Positions 34,493 through 44,499 of a stretch of DNA of 64,000 bases are shown piece by piece. The position numbers and the translations under genes are program-made. Numbering within the stretch: the first letter of the stretch is position 1; every line of letters starts with the position of its first letter. Where the stretch lies: the NCBI RefSeq assembly GCF_030687895.1, contig NZ_CP117452.1:3923501-3987500 (forward strand). The letters are read 5' to 3'. Below the pieces are notes generated by a model. The model saw nothing but the letters and a program-made list of their open reading frames with translations. It was not told where the DNA came from and searched no databases. The DNA comes from Pseudomonas sp. FP198 (lineage in GTDB: Bacteria; Pseudomonadota; Gammaproteobacteria; Pseudomonadales; Pseudomonadaceae).

Positions 34493-35863
34493 ATGACCAC
34501 ACCACGTTCGAAAAAGGCTCTTTTCACCGGCGTATCCCTGGCCCTGGCGCTGGTCGTCGGTGGTGGGCTCGCGGCCTGGGACCATTGGTGGCGGGACAAT
34601 CCCGGCTACCCGGTCAAGGTGATGAAAGAAGCCCGGGAGTTGCACGAGCGCCTGTTGTCCTTCGACAGCCACATCACCGTGCCGCTGGATTTCGGCACCG
34701 CCGGCAATGAGGCGGACAAGGACGGCAACGGCCAGTTCGACCTGGTGAAAGCCAATCGCGGTCACCTCTCCGGCGCCGCGCTGACCATATTCGGCTGGCC
34801 CGAACTGTGGAACGGCCCCAACGCGCCGCACAAGCCCACCGCCGGCTTCGTCGAGGAAGCGCGCAACCAACAGGAAGTGCGCTACAAGATCATCACCGGC
34901 ATAGTCCGGGATTTCCCCAACCAGGTTGCCATCGCCTATACCCCCGACGACTTCCGTCGCCTGCACGGCGAAGGCAAGTTCGCGATTTTCATCAGCATGC
35001 TCAACGCCTATCCCCTCGGCCACGACCTGAGCCTGCTGGACCTGTGGACGGCGCGGGGCATGCGCATGTTCGGCTTCAGCTACATCGGCAACAACGACTG
35101 GGCCGATTCTTCGCGACCGCTGCCGTTCTTCAACGATTCGCCCGACGCCCTTGGCGGCCTCTCGGACATTGGCAAGCAAGCAGTGAAACGCCTGAACGAC
35201 CTGGGCGTGATCATTGACGTATCGCAAATGTCGACCCTGGCCCTGGAGCAAGTCGCACAACTGAGCCGCACTCCATTGGTAGCTTCTCACTCGGCGCCAC
35301 GGGCCATGGTGGACATCCCGCGCAACCTCAGCGACAAGGAAATGCAGCTGATCAAGGCCAGCGGCGGCGTGGTGCAGATTGTCGGTTTCTCCCAGTACCT
35401 TCGACCGCTGACGCAAAAGACCCAGGACAAACTCAACGACCTGCGCGAGCGCTTCGACCTGCCGCCACTGCCCAACCTGGCGATGGCGCTGATGCCCGGC
35501 GATCCGATCATCGCCGCGTGGCCGGAACAGCGATTCGGCGAATACGCCGGCCAGCTCTACGCCATTCTCGAAGAAGAACCCAAGGCCAGCCTCAAGGACC
35601 TGGGCGACGCCATCGACTACGCCGTGCGCAAGATCGGTATCGACCACGTCGGCATCAGCTCGGACTTCAACGAAGGCGGCGGCGTAAAGGGTTGGGAAGA
35701 CGTCGGCGACATCCGCAACGTGACCGCCGAACTGCTGACGCGCGGTTACTCCGAAGCCGACATCGCCAAACTCTGGGGCGGCAACTTCCTGCGCGTCTGG
35801 GACCAGGTGCAGAAAGCCGCCCAGCCCGCGATTGCCGCGACGCAGAAGGCGGCCGAGCGATGA
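34493..35863 (+). CDS. pvdM: Periplasmic dipeptidase-like pyoverdine maturation protein
   Basis: 456 residues. N-terminal membrane anchor or signal (ALFTGVSLALALVVGGGLAAW), then a renal-dipeptidase-like TIM barrel: FDSHITVPLDF, ASHSAPRAMVDIPRNLSD and VGISSDFNEGGGV. The canonical HxD metal motif is changed to DSHITV, as part of a PvdM-type sequence. PvdM is required for periplasmic maturation of pyoverdine (oxidation of ferribactin together with PvdP). First gene of pvdMNO under its own IS box; stop overlaps the pvdN start. Confidence 0.92.
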   Translation: MTTPRSKKALFTGVSLALALVVGGGLAAWDHWWRDNPGYPVKVMKEARELHERLLSFDSHITVPLDFGTAGNEADKDGNGQFDLVKANRGHLSGAALTIFGWPELWNGPNAPHKPTAGFVEEARNQQEVRYKIITGIVRDFPNQVAIAYTPDDFRRLHGEGKFAIFISMLNAYPLGHDLSLLDLWTARGMRMFGFSYIGNNDWADSSRPLPFFNDSPDALGGLSDIGKQAVKRLNDLGVIIDVSQMSTLALEQVAQLSRTPLVASHSAPRAMVDIPRNLSDKEMQLIKASGGVVQIVGFSQYLRPLTQKTQDKLNDLRERFDLPPLPNLAMALMPGDPIIAAWPEQRFGEYAGQLYAILEEEPKASLKDLGDAIDYAVRKIGIDHVGISSDFNEGGGVKGWEDVGDIRNVTAELLTRGYSEADIAKLWGGNFLRVWDQVQKAAQPAIAATQKAAER

Positions 35864-37140
35864 ACGAGCGCCGTACCTTTCTCAAGCAAGCCGGGATCCT
35901 GACTGCCGGCCTGCCGTTTGCCGCCAGCCTGCCGTCCCTCGCCGCTGCCGATCCATTGCCGCCGCTGCCCCGGGACAAATGGGTGCAACTGCGCTCGTTG
36001 TTCAACCAGGACCCGGACTACCTGCACTTCTCCAATTTCCTCATCACCACTCACCCGCGTCCGGTGCGCGAGGCCATCGAACGCCACCGCGCCGCCCTCG
36101 ATAAAAACCCGGGATTGTTGATGGACTGGGACCTGGGCGTCACCGAAGAGCGCGAGGAAAACGTGCGGACCTGGGCCGGGCGCTACCTGCAAGCGACACC
36201 GAAACAGATCGCCCTGACCGGCAGCACCACCGAAGGCCTGGCGATGATCTATGGCGGCGTCCATGTACGGCCCGACCAGGAAATCCTCACCACCGCCCAT
36301 GAACACTATGCCACCCACACCATCCTCGACTTGCGCAAGCAACGGGACGGCACCCGGGTGCGCAAGATCAAGCTGTTCGAAAACGCCCGCGACGCCAGCG
36401 AGGCGCAAATCCTCGCGGCCATCGACCGCAACATCCGCCCCGAGACCCGCGTACTGGGCATGACCTGGGTGCACTCGGGCAGCGGCGTGAAGCTGCCGAT
36501 CGGCAAGATCGGCGCCCTGGTGGACAAGCACAACCAGGGCCGCGGCGATGAGCAGCGGATCGTTTATGTGGTGGACGGCGTGCACGGTTTCGGTGTCGAG
36601 GACCTGAATTTCCCGCAGATGAATTGCGACTTCTTCATCGCCGGCACCCACAAATGGATGTTCGGCCCGCGGGGCACCGGTGTGGTGTGCAGCCGCTGGG
36701 AAGAGGTCAGGTACGTCACGCCGATCATCCCGACCTTCTCCGAGGCGACGGCGTTTTCCACCACCATGACCCCGGGCGGTTACCACGCCTTCGAGCATCG
36801 CTGGGCGGCGGACGAGGCCTTCAAGCTGCATCTGCAACTGGGCAAGGCCGAGGTGCAGGCGCGCATTCACGCGCTCAACAGCTACCTGAAGAAACACCTG
36901 CTGGCGCTGCCGCAGATCGAGCTGGTCACGCCGCTGAGCCCGGAGCTGTCGGCCGGCTTCACCTTCTTCCGGGTCAAGAATCGCAAAAGCGATGAGATCG
37001 CTGCCTACCTGATGCAAAACCGCGTCATCGCCGACGCCGTGCACCGCGATGCCGGGCCGGTGATCCGCACCGCGCCGGGGCTGCTCAACACCGAAGTCGA
37101 AATCGACCGTTTCATGGCGCTGTTGAGCAAAACACTCTGA
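35860..37140 (+). CDS. pvdN: PLP-dependent periplasmic transaminase-like enzyme
   Basis: 426 residues. Start ATG 35860 overlaps the pvdM stop (ATGA), and a longer open frame from 35518 is a shadow. Twin-arginine signal (NERRTFLKQAGILTAGLPF). Class V aminotransferase fold with the PLP lysine in GTHKWMFGPRGTG and VVDGVHGFG ahead of it. PvdN converts the chromophore's glutamate side chain to succinamide in the periplasm. Tat export of a PLP enzyme is characteristic. Confidence 0.94.
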   Translation: MNERRTFLKQAGILTAGLPFAASLPSLAAADPLPPLPRDKWVQLRSLFNQDPDYLHFSNFLITTHPRPVREAIERHRAALDKNPGLLMDWDLGVTEEREENVRTWAGRYLQATPKQIALTGSTTEGLAMIYGGVHVRPDQEILTTAHEHYATHTILDLRKQRDGTRVRKIKLFENARDASEAQILAAIDRNIRPETRVLGMTWVHSGSGVKLPIGKIGALVDKHNQGRGDEQRIVYVVDGVHGFGVEDLNFPQMNCDFFIAGTHKWMFGPRGTGVVCSRWEEVRYVTPIIPTFSEATAFSTTMTPGGYHAFEHRWAADEAFKLHLQLGKAEVQARIHALNSYLKKHLLALPQIELVTPLSPELSAGFTFFRVKNRKSDEIAAYLMQNRVIADAVHRDAGPVIRTAPGLLNTEVEIDRFMALLSKTL

Positions 37141-37160
37141 TGACTGATCGAGAGCAATCG

Positions 37161-38036
37161 ATGAACCGATTTTTACTGAAGACGCTTCCGGCATTGGCCC
37201 TCACAGCCCTGCTACCCTCCAATGCCCAGGCCTCGCAACCGGGCCAGGTATTTCGCGACTGCAAGGACTGCCCGGAAATGGTCGTGCTGCCCACCGGCAC
37301 CTTCCAGATGGGCACGCCGGACAACGAGGTCGGCCGCGAGCCCGACGAAGGCCCGATGCACCCGGTGAAGTTCGACAAGCCGGTGGCAATCAGCCGCTTC
37401 CAGGTGCTCAAAGGCGAGTGGTTCGCCTACCTGCGCGACAGCGGCTACGTGATGCCTGACGGCGACAAGCGCCCCGGCCGCGCGTGCCAGGCCGGCGTCC
37501 CGGATTACCAGGGCAGCGATCCGCGCAAGCAATACACCGACCGGCACCCGGCGGTGTGCATGGATTTCGCCGAGGCCAGCGCCTACGTGGCGTGGCTGTC
37601 GAAAAAAACCGGCAAGCCGTATCGGTTGGTCAGCGAGTCCCTGCGCGAATACGCAGCGCGCGGCGGCAGCGATGGCCCGTTTCCCTTCCCGTTCGATGAA
37701 GGCAAGGACTACAGCATCGCCCAGCACGCCAATACCTACGGCGCCGCCGATGGCTACAACTTCACCGCGCCGGCCGGCAGCTTCGCGCCCAATGCCTTCG
37801 GCGTGTACGACATGCACGGCAACGTCTACGAATGGACCGCCGATTGCTTCAACGAAAACTACCTCAATGCTCCAGACGACGGCAGCGCCGCACTGACGGG
37901 CAACTGCAAAGTGCGGCGCATCCGTGGCAACGACTGGGGCGAAGCACCGGTGTTCTCCCGTTCGGGCAACCGCAACGCGGTGTTTTCCGATGCCCGCGGC
38001 GATTGGCTGGGGTTCCGGGTCGCCCGGGATATGTAA
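37161..38036 (+). CDS. pvdO: Formylglycine-generating-enzyme-like pyoverdine maturation protein
   Basis: 291 residues from ATG 37161 (GAG before it; ATG 37140, overlapping the pvdN stop as TGATG, is the alternative). Sec signal (LALTALLPSNAQA), then an FGE-sulfatase fold: MVVLPTGTFQMG, CMDFAEASAYVAWLSKKTGKPYRL-type segment, and GNVYEWTADCFNE. PvdO oxidises dihydropyoverdine to the mature chromophore. Last gene of the pvdMNO operon. A REP-class repeat follows. Confidence 0.93.
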   Translation: MNRFLLKTLPALALTALLPSNAQASQPGQVFRDCKDCPEMVVLPTGTFQMGTPDNEVGREPDEGPMHPVKFDKPVAISRFQVLKGEWFAYLRDSGYVMPDGDKRPGRACQAGVPDYQGSDPRKQYTDRHPAVCMDFAEASAYVAWLSKKTGKPYRLVSESLREYAARGGSDGPFPFPFDEGKDYSIAQHANTYGAADGYNFTAPAGSFAPNAFGVYDMHGNVYEWTADCFNENYLNAPDDGSAALTGNCKVRRIRGNDWGEAPVFSRSGNRNAVFSDARGDWLGFRVARDM

Positions 38037-38078
38037 ATCAACCTGCCCACCCAAATACCTCTTTGGACATGGTGGCTC

Positions 38079-38224
38079 TGTGGCGAGGGGATTTATCCCC
38101 GCTGGGTCGCGAAGCGGCCCCAAGCAGGCAACACCGATCAGCAAGAGATAACGCGGCGATTCCATTGGGGCTGCTTTGCAGCCCAGCGGGGCGGTGCGAC
38201 GTTTCGCTAAATCCCCTCGCCACA
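38079..38224. repeat. Long inverted repeat of the GTGGCGAGGGGATTTATCCCC class, interrupted
   Basis: CTGTGGCGAGGGGATTTATCCCC at the left; the right arm AAATCCCCTCGCCACA is split by an insertion of about 19 bases (GGTGCGACGTTTCG). Inner arms CGCGAAGCGGCCCC and GGGGCTGCTTTGCAGCCC. It lies between pvdO and the pvdE promoter. Confidence 0.65.
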
Positions 38225-38249
38225 ATATGTGTGTCAGGTGATTCCTCGT

Positions 38250-38273
38250 TAAATCCCCTTCCCCGCCAATCGT
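38250..38273 (+). promoter_or_regulatory. PvdS-dependent promoter (IS box) for pvdE
   Basis: TAAAT-N16-CGT, exact, 102 bases before the pvdE ATG. It may also serve the NRPS gene that follows pvdE on the same strand. Confidence 0.8.
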
Positions 38274-38375
38274 TCCATAGGTGGGCGCGCCCCAACCGGC
38301 GTGCCGCCGTCCTCCAGCCCATGCGGTGAATGCCCCCGATGGCCTTCGCCCTTTTTATCTAGCAGGGAAACCTCC

Positions 38376-40034
38376 ATGAGCCAACCACAACGCGGGGTGA
38401 TCGCTGAATTGTTCATCCTGCTCAAACCCTTCCGGCTGATTGTCGTAGGCTCCATCCTCTTGGGCATGCTCGGTGGCCTGAGCATCACCGCCCTGCTGGC
38501 AACCATCAACGACGCGCTGAACACCGATGCCGGCCCCTCGCCTCGAATGCTCGGCACCTTCGCCGGGCTTTGCGCGGCGGCGCTGCTGACCTCGATCCTG
38601 TCGGACATCGGCACCAACCATGTCGGCCAGAACATCATCGCCAGCCTGCGCAAATCCCTCGGTCAGAAAGTCTTGCTGGCACCGATCGAACAGATCGAGC
38701 GTTTTCGCAGTCATCGGCTCATCCCGATACTGACCCACGACGTCAACATGGTCAGCAACTTCGCTTTTTCCTTTGCGCCATTGGCGATTGCCTTCACCGT
38801 CACCCTCGGCTGCCTGGCCTACCTGGCCTACCTGTCATTGCCGATGTTTGCGCTGCTGCTGGTGGCACTGGTGATCGGCACGGTCATTCAGTACGTGGCG
38901 CGAGCCCGTGGCATTCGCGGTTTCGAAGCGGCCCGCGAGGCTGAAGACGCCCTGCAAAAGCACTACAGCGCGATCGCCGCCGGCGCCAAGGAATTGCGCA
39001 TCCATCGGCCTCGTCGCCAACGCATGTTCAGCCAGCGCATCGAAGCCACCGCCGAGCAGATCTGCGCTACCAACATCCGCTCGGTCAACACCTTCGTGGT
39101 CGCCAAGACCTTCGGCTCGATGCTGTTCTTCGTGGTCATCGGCCTGGTGCTAGCCCTGCAATCGCTGTGGCTGGGCATCGACAAGGCGGTGCTCAGCGGT
39201 TTCGTGCTGGTGCTGTTGTACATGAAAGGGCCTCTTGAATACCTGGTGATGACCTTACCGGTGATCAGCCGCGCCAACATTGCGTTCAAGCGCATCGCGG
39301 AGTTGGCCGAGCAGTTTTCCTCGCCGGAGCCGCACCTGCTGCTCAACGATAAGAGCGTGCCCAAGCCGACGATCCAGCAGCTTGAATTGCGTGACGTGCA
39401 CTACGCCTTCCCGGCGGTCGACGGCAGCCAGGCCTTCGCCTTGGGACCGGTCAACCTGTCCATCGCCCAGGGCGAGATCGTATTCATCGTCGGCGAGAAC
39501 GGCGGGGGCAAGACCACGCTGATCAAATTGCTGCTGGGCCTCTATGCGCCCCAAGGCGGCGAGATTGTCCTCGATGGCAAGCCGGTGCTGGCTGCGCAGC
39601 GTGACGATTATCGCCAGTTGTTCACGACGATTTTTGCCGACTACTACCTGTTCGATGAACTGGTGCAAGGCGACCAGCAAGTGCCGGGGACCGCCAATCG
39701 CTACCTGGAGCGCCTGGAGATTGCCCACAAGGTCAGCATTCGCGACGGCGCTTTCAGCACCACCGATCTCTCCACCGGCCAGCGCAAGCGCCTGGCCCTG
39801 CTCAACGCCTGGCTGGAAGAACGCCCGGTGCTGGTCTTCGACGAATGGGCCGCCGACCAGGACCCGGTGTTCCGGCGGGTCTTCTACACCGAGCTGCTGC
39901 CGGAGCTGAAGGCCCTGGGCAAGACCATCATCGTCATTTCCCACGACGACCGTTACTTCGACATCGCCGATCAGCTGGTGCGGATGCAGGCCGGTCAGGT
40001 CGTCACTGAAAAGGTCCCGGCAGCCTTCGCCTGA
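38376..40034 (+). CDS. pvdE: ABC transporter exporting the pyoverdine precursor
   Basis: 552 residues; start ATG 38376 (AGGGAAACC before it) rather than upstream open frame. Membrane domain with six helices (residues 1-320) and a fused ATPase: Walker A VGENGGGKTT, signature LSTGQRKRLALL, Walker B VLVFDEWAADQD. SyrD/cyclic-peptide exporter type. It moves the acylated ferribactin precursor to the periplasm, where PvdM/N/O/P act. Here it is followed after 37 bases by an NRPS gene on the same strand. Confidence 0.95.
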   Translation: MSQPQRGVIAELFILLKPFRLIVVGSILLGMLGGLSITALLATINDALNTDAGPSPRMLGTFAGLCAAALLTSILSDIGTNHVGQNIIASLRKSLGQKVLLAPIEQIERFRSHRLIPILTHDVNMVSNFAFSFAPLAIAFTVTLGCLAYLAYLSLPMFALLLVALVIGTVIQYVARARGIRGFEAAREAEDALQKHYSAIAAGAKELRIHRPRRQRMFSQRIEATAEQICATNIRSVNTFVVAKTFGSMLFFVVIGLVLALQSLWLGIDKAVLSGFVLVLLYMKGPLEYLVMTLPVISRANIAFKRIAELAEQFSSPEPHLLLNDKSVPKPTIQQLELRDVHYAFPAVDGSQAFALGPVNLSIAQGEIVFIVGENGGGKTTLIKLLLGLYAPQGGEIVLDGKPVLAAQRDDYRQLFTTIFADYYLFDELVQGDQQVPGTANRYLERLEIAHKVSIRDGAFSTTDLSTGQRKRLALLNAWLEERPVLVFDEWAADQDPVFRRVFYTELLPELKALGKTIIVISHDDRYFDIADQLVRMQAGQVVTEKVPAAFA

Positions 40035-40071
40035 GCCTGCCCGACGCAATGCTGTCTACCGCGAGAACACC

Positions 40072-43000
40072 ATGAACGAATTGCTAGATGATGATCTGCT
40101 GGCGCTGCTGCTCGATGAGGCCGCCGACGATCTGCACGCGCGGTCCCACCGCAGCCGGCTGGACCGCGCGCCCTTGTCTTTCGCCCAGCAACGCTTGTGG
40201 CTGGAACAACAGCGCGACCCGACCCGGTCGGCCTACAACCTGCCACGTGCCCTGCGCCTGACGGGCGAGCTGAATGCCGATGCCCTGGAGCAAGCGCTGA
40301 ATCAGGTCATCGACCGGCACGACATCCTCCGTACCGCATTCATCGAAATCGACGGCGCCGCCACCCAGGTGGTTGAGCGCAACGCCTGCCTGGTCCTGCA
40401 TCGCGAAGACCTCGCCGGGCTCGACCAGCCGACGCTTTCGCAGCGCATCGAGCAACACGCCCGGCAACCGTTCGATCTCACCCAGGCGCCGCTGATGCGG
40501 GCCACCCTGCTCAGGCTGAGCCCTGCGGAACATGTGCTGTTGCTGAATATGCATCACATCGTGTCCGATGCCTGGTCCAACACGATCCTCATGCAGGACA
40601 TGACCCAGGCCTATGCCCAGGGCTTGCTGGGCGATCCGTCACCGCTGCCGCCGTTGCCCCTGCAATACGCCGACTACGCGACGTGGCAACGCGGCGAGTA
40701 CTTGCAGAGCCTGGCCTGCCAGCGCGGTGGCGAATACTGGAGCGAGTACCTGGGCCACGACCTGCCCACACTGGAACTGCCACAGGACTTTGCGCGCAAT
40801 GCGAGCCAGACACACATGGCCGGACGTGTGCAGGTGGCGCTGGCCCCGGCGATGGTCCAGGCGCTCGAGACGTTCTGCCAACGCCAGGGGCTGACGCCGT
40901 TCGTGGTAGCGCTGGGTGCCTGGCAATTGCTGCTGGCCCGCTACAGCCGCCAGAACGACTTCACCGTCGGCGTTCCCAATGCCAACCGCAACAACCATGA
41001 AAGCCAGGACCTGGTAGGTTTTTTTGTCAGTAGCCAGGTGTACCGGGCGCGGATCGACTCGACCCGCAGCGCGCTGGATTTTCTCCGCGATCTGCGCGCG
41101 CAATCCCTCGCCGCGCTGGAGCATGCCGATTACCCGCTGGAGTTGATCCTCGATCAATTGGGCGCCAACCCGCTGTTTCAGGTGCTGTTCAACTGGCGCA
41201 CCGGATCACAGGCCGCGTCGCTGCCGAGTCCGGATCAATTCATGCTGGAGTTTCTCGACACCGGCGAAAACCAGGCCAAGTTCGACGTGTCGCTGGATGT
41301 CGACTATTCACCACAGCTGACCGTGGCGACCTTCGAATACAGCCGTGACCTGTACCGCACACAAACCATCGAGCGCATGGTCGGGCATTGGCAGAACCTG
41401 CTGCGCGGCCTGATCGAAATGCCCGGATGCGCCCTCGGCGAGCTACCGTTGTTGAGCGCCGATGAACAGCGGCTGACCCTGAACGACTGGAATCGCCGGC
41501 CGACCCGGTTGCGCCAGGAAGAGTGCCTGCACCAGGTGATCGAAACCCACGCCGCCAACACCGCAGAGGCGATAGCCCTGACATTCGAAGGGCAGCACAT
41601 AAGCTATGCCGAGCTCAATCGACACGCCAACCAATTGGCCCATCGTTTGATCGGACAAGGCGTCGGGCCCGACGTACTGGTCGGCATCGCCGTCGAACGC
41701 ACGCCACGGATGATCATCGGCCTGCTGGCGATTCTCAAGGCCGGCGGCGCCTACGTGCCACTGGACCCGGCCTACCCGGACGATCGCCTGGCCTACATGA
41801 TCGAGGACAGCGGCGTCAGGCAGATCCTCACCGAGGCCCACCTGCTTGATTCGCTGGCGCTGCCCGTCGGCGTCGACTGCCTGTTACTGGATCCGGTCGA
41901 TGCCGTCAGCACCTACCCCGAACACAATCCGCACGTGCCGATGGATCCGGACAACCTGGCCTACGTGATCTACACCTCCGGCTCCACCGGCAAACCCAAA
42001 GGCGCACTGCTCGCCCACCACAACGTCAGTCGATTGTTCCAGGCCACCGACCATTGGTTCGGTTTCGGCCAGCAGGACGTGTGGTGCCTGTTTCACTCCT
42101 ACGCTTTCGACTTTTCCGTGTGGGAGATCTTCGGTGCCCTGCTGCACGGCGGTCGACTGGTCATCGTGCCCCACGCCGTGAGCCGTTCGCCCGAGGATTT
42201 CTACGCCCTCCTCTGCCAGGAAAAGGTCACGGTGCTCAACCAGACCCCATCGGCATTCAAGTCATTGCTGCAGGTGGCCTGCGACCCTCAACAGACGCTC
42301 ATCCACCGGTTGCGACAAGTGATTTTCGGCGGTGAAGCGATTGATGTGCAGAGCCTGCGCCCCTGGTTCGAACGTTTCGGCGACCGGACACCACAATTGA
42401 TCAACATGTACGGCATCACCGAAACCACGGTACATGTCACCTGGCGGCCGCTGTCGTTGCAGGATTTGCATGGCGAGGCCGCCAGCCCCATCGGCGAGCC
42501 CATCGTCGATCTGTCCTGGTATTTGCTCGATGCGCACCTGAACCCGGTGGCCAAGGGTTGCATCGGCGAGCTGTACGTCGGTCGCGCGGGCCTGGCCCGT
42601 GGTTACCACCAGCGCGCCGACCTGTCCGCCAGCCGTTTCATTCCGGACCCGTTCGACCCACTGCCGGGCGGACGCCTGTACCGCACCGGCGACCTGGCCC
42701 GCTACCTCAGCGACGGCAGCATCGAATACGTCGGACGCCTCGATCATCAGGTCAAGATCCGCGGCTTCCGCATCGAGTTGGGCGAGATCCAGGCCCGCCT
42801 GCAAATGCTCTCGGCGGTCCGCGATTGCGTGGTGTTGACCCATGAAGGCCCGGGCGGCCTGCAATTGATCGCCTACGTCATCCCGACGCAACCGGCCTCG
42901 GCCGGGTTGCGCGAAGACCTGCTGACTGCGCTGAAAACGCAGATGCCGGACTACATGGTGCCCAGCCATCTGTTATTCATCGATCACCTGCCGCTCAATG

Positions 43001-44199
43001 CCAACGGCAAGCTCGATCGCAAGGCCTTGCCGGAACCGGACGCCGACCTCCGGCATTCGACCTACGTGGCGCCCCGCACGCAGTTGGAACAGGCCCTGGT
43101 GCAACTCTGGCAACAGTCGCTGAAGGTCGAGCGCGTGGGCATCAGCGACAGTTTCTTCGAGCTGGGTGGGCATTCGATCCTGGCGATCGAGCTCATCGCC
43201 AACCTCAAGGCACGCCTGAACCACACGGTGCGCCTGCAAGAACTGCTGGCCAACCCGAGCATCGCCGAACTGGCCCGATTCATTTCGCAAAAACACCGCG
43301 AGCAGACGCAGTGCCTCGTCGCCCTGAACAACGCGCCCGCCAGCGCACCGCAGCTGTTCTGCCTGCACCCCAGCGGGGGCATCGTCTTCTGCTACCAGCC
43401 ACTGGCGCGCAAACTGCAAAATCGCGCGCGCACCTTCGGCGTCATGCACCGCGGCTTCAGCGAACCCCATGCGGGCCCCGAGGCCTGGCACCAGATGATT
43501 GCCGACTACAGCCAGGAAATCGTCGCGGCTCAGCCAGAGGGTCCGTATTACCTGATGGGATGGTCCCTGGGCGGGGCGATTGCGCTGGACATCGCGGCAA
43601 CCCTGGAAAGCCAGGGTCATACGGTGGGTTTCCTGGGGCTGGTGGACAGCACGATTCCCGAGCACCTGTATCCCGCGACGTTGCCGCGTCATCGAGAACG
43701 GCTTGCGGAGGAAAAAACCGACCCGGCCTCGCAGGATCTGCATGAGGCAATCGAGTATTTCGACCTGCTGTTCCCTGCTCTTACGGAACGCACCGCGGCC
43801 TTTCGACGGGAACACCCTGACAGCTCGGTCAAGGCCTTCCATGAGTGGGCTGCCGGGCAGATCGAGCCTGAGCGAGGCGACTTGCTGTCGGTCGTGCAGA
43901 GCGTCAAGGAAGAGGTCATGAATGCCCAGGCGTTTTCGGTGCATGACCGGTTGCTGGAGGCCTTTGAAGGGTTCACTTTCAAGCCGGTACGGGTACGTCC
44001 CAGCTGCTGGTGGACCGAGGCGGAGAAAACACCGCAAGAGCTGGCGTTTTGCGAGGCGTTGGTCAGAGAACATAGCTTGACTGGCGAGTTGCAGTGTTCA
44101 GTGCATTCTCCGTTGCGTCATCGGGGCATGATCTTTGATGACGGGTTGCTTGATTCGTTGGTTGAGGTGTTACTGACGAGCGTGGCGCAAGGGAAATAA
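40072..44199 (+). CDS. pvdD: Terminal pyoverdine NRPS module C-A(Thr)-T-TE
   Basis: 1375 residues. Condensation domain with HHIVSDAWS near 160 (Gly of HHxxxDG is Ala). Adenylation domain with IYTSGSTGKPKG near 635; my ten-residue specificity reading is DFWNIGMVHK, the standard threonine code. Carrier GGHSIL near 1030 and thioesterase with GWSLGG near 1163. The thioesterase makes this the last module, releasing or cyclising the peptide through Thr. Function equals PvdD, but the gene lies downstream of pvdE on the opposite strand to the other NRPS genes. The N-terminal acidic segment (NELLDDDLLALLLDE) probably docks with the upstream NRPS. Confidence 0.9.
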   Translation: MNELLDDDLLALLLDEAADDLHARSHRSRLDRAPLSFAQQRLWLEQQRDPTRSAYNLPRALRLTGELNADALEQALNQVIDRHDILRTAFIEIDGAATQVVERNACLVLHREDLAGLDQPTLSQRIEQHARQPFDLTQAPLMRATLLRLSPAEHVLLLNMHHIVSDAWSNTILMQDMTQAYAQGLLGDPSPLPPLPLQYADYATWQRGEYLQSLACQRGGEYWSEYLGHDLPTLELPQDFARNASQTHMAGRVQVALAPAMVQALETFCQRQGLTPFVVALGAWQLLLARYSRQNDFTVGVPNANRNNHESQDLVGFFVSSQVYRARIDSTRSALDFLRDLRAQSLAALEHADYPLELILDQLGANPLFQVLFNWRTGSQAASLPSPDQFMLEFLDTGENQAKFDVSLDVDYSPQLTVATFEYSRDLYRTQTIERMVGHWQNLLRGLIEMPGCALGELPLLSADEQRLTLNDWNRRPTRLRQEECLHQVIETHAANTAEAIALTFEGQHISYAELNRHANQLAHRLIGQGVGPDVLVGIAVERTPRMIIGLLAILKAGGAYVPLDPAYPDDRLAYMIEDSGVRQILTEAHLLDSLALPVGVDCLLLDPVDAVSTYPEHNPHVPMDPDNLAYVIYTSGSTGKPKGALLAHHNVSRLFQATDHWFGFGQQDVWCLFHSYAFDFSVWEIFGALLHGGRLVIVPHAVSRSPEDFYALLCQEKVTVLNQTPSAFKSLLQVACDPQQTLIHRLRQVIFGGEAIDVQSLRPWFERFGDRTPQLINMYGITETTVHVTWRPLSLQDLHGEAASPIGEPIVDLSWYLLDAHLNPVAKGCIGELYVGRAGLARGYHQRADLSASRFIPDPFDPLPGGRLYRTGDLARYLSDGSIEYVGRLDHQVKIRGFRIELGEIQARLQMLSAVRDCVVLTHEGPGGLQLIAYVIPTQPASAGLREDLLTALKTQMPDYMVPSHLLFIDHLPLNANGKLDRKALPEPDADLRHSTYVAPRTQLEQALVQLWQQSLKVERVGISDSFFELGGHSILAIELIANLKARLNHTVRLQELLANPSIAELARFISQKHREQTQCLVALNNAPASAPQLFCLHPSGGIVFCYQPLARKLQNRARTFGVMHRGFSEPHAGPEAWHQMIADYSQEIVAAQPEGPYYLMGWSLGGAIALDIAATLESQGHTVGFLGLVDSTIPEHLYPATLPRHRERLAEEKTDPASQDLHEAIEYFDLLFPALTERTAAFRREHPDSSVKAFHEWAAGQIEPERGDLLSVVQSVKEEVMNAQAFSVHDRLLEAFEGFTFKPVRVRPSCWWTEAEKTPQELAFCEALVREHSLTGELQCSVHSPLRHRGMIFDDGLLDSLVEVLLTSVAQGK

Positions 44200-44275
44200 C
44201 TCGGCAGTTTAAGTGACGTGTCCAGCCCACATGGGTTATGTGGTGTCGCTGGGTTTTATATTCACTGAAGATCCA

Positions 44276-44421
44276 CTGTGGGAGCGAGCCTGCTCGCGAA
44301 GGCGGTGGGTCATCTTGCATCGACGGCAAATGTGCCCAGGCCTCCAATTCCACAAGCAAATAGCCGTTGTCCCGAGGAAAAGACAACCCCGTGGCGAGGG
44401 AGCTTGCTCCCGCGCCACGGG
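44276..44421. repeat. REP unit plus a second-class palindrome
   Basis: TGTGGGAGCGAGCCTGCTCGCGAA at 44276 is a single REP unit. CCGTGGCGAGGGAGCTTGCTCCCGCGCCACGG at about 44390-44421 is a complete palindrome of the other class. Both lie between convergent pvdD and fpvA; 44200-44275 shows nothing else. Confidence 0.7.
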
Positions 44422-44450
44422 GTTTGCGTTTCCAGCGAAATTGACCCTAT

Positions 44451-44484
44451 AAAAAACCGACCCGCACAAGGCGGGTCGGTTTTC
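44451..44484. terminator. Bidirectional rho-independent terminator
   Basis: AAAAAACCGACCCGC-ACAAG-GCGGGTCGGTTTTC: a 9-bp GC stem flanked by A and T runs on both sides, between the convergent pvdD and fpvA genes, 15 bases past the fpvA stop. Confidence 0.85.
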
Positions 44485-44499
44485 TATTGCCGTAGAAAA

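Noticed and set aside
38034..38060. TAAAT just after pvdO as another IS box
   Set aside because: Sixteen bases later the sequence is ATA; the true match is at 38250.
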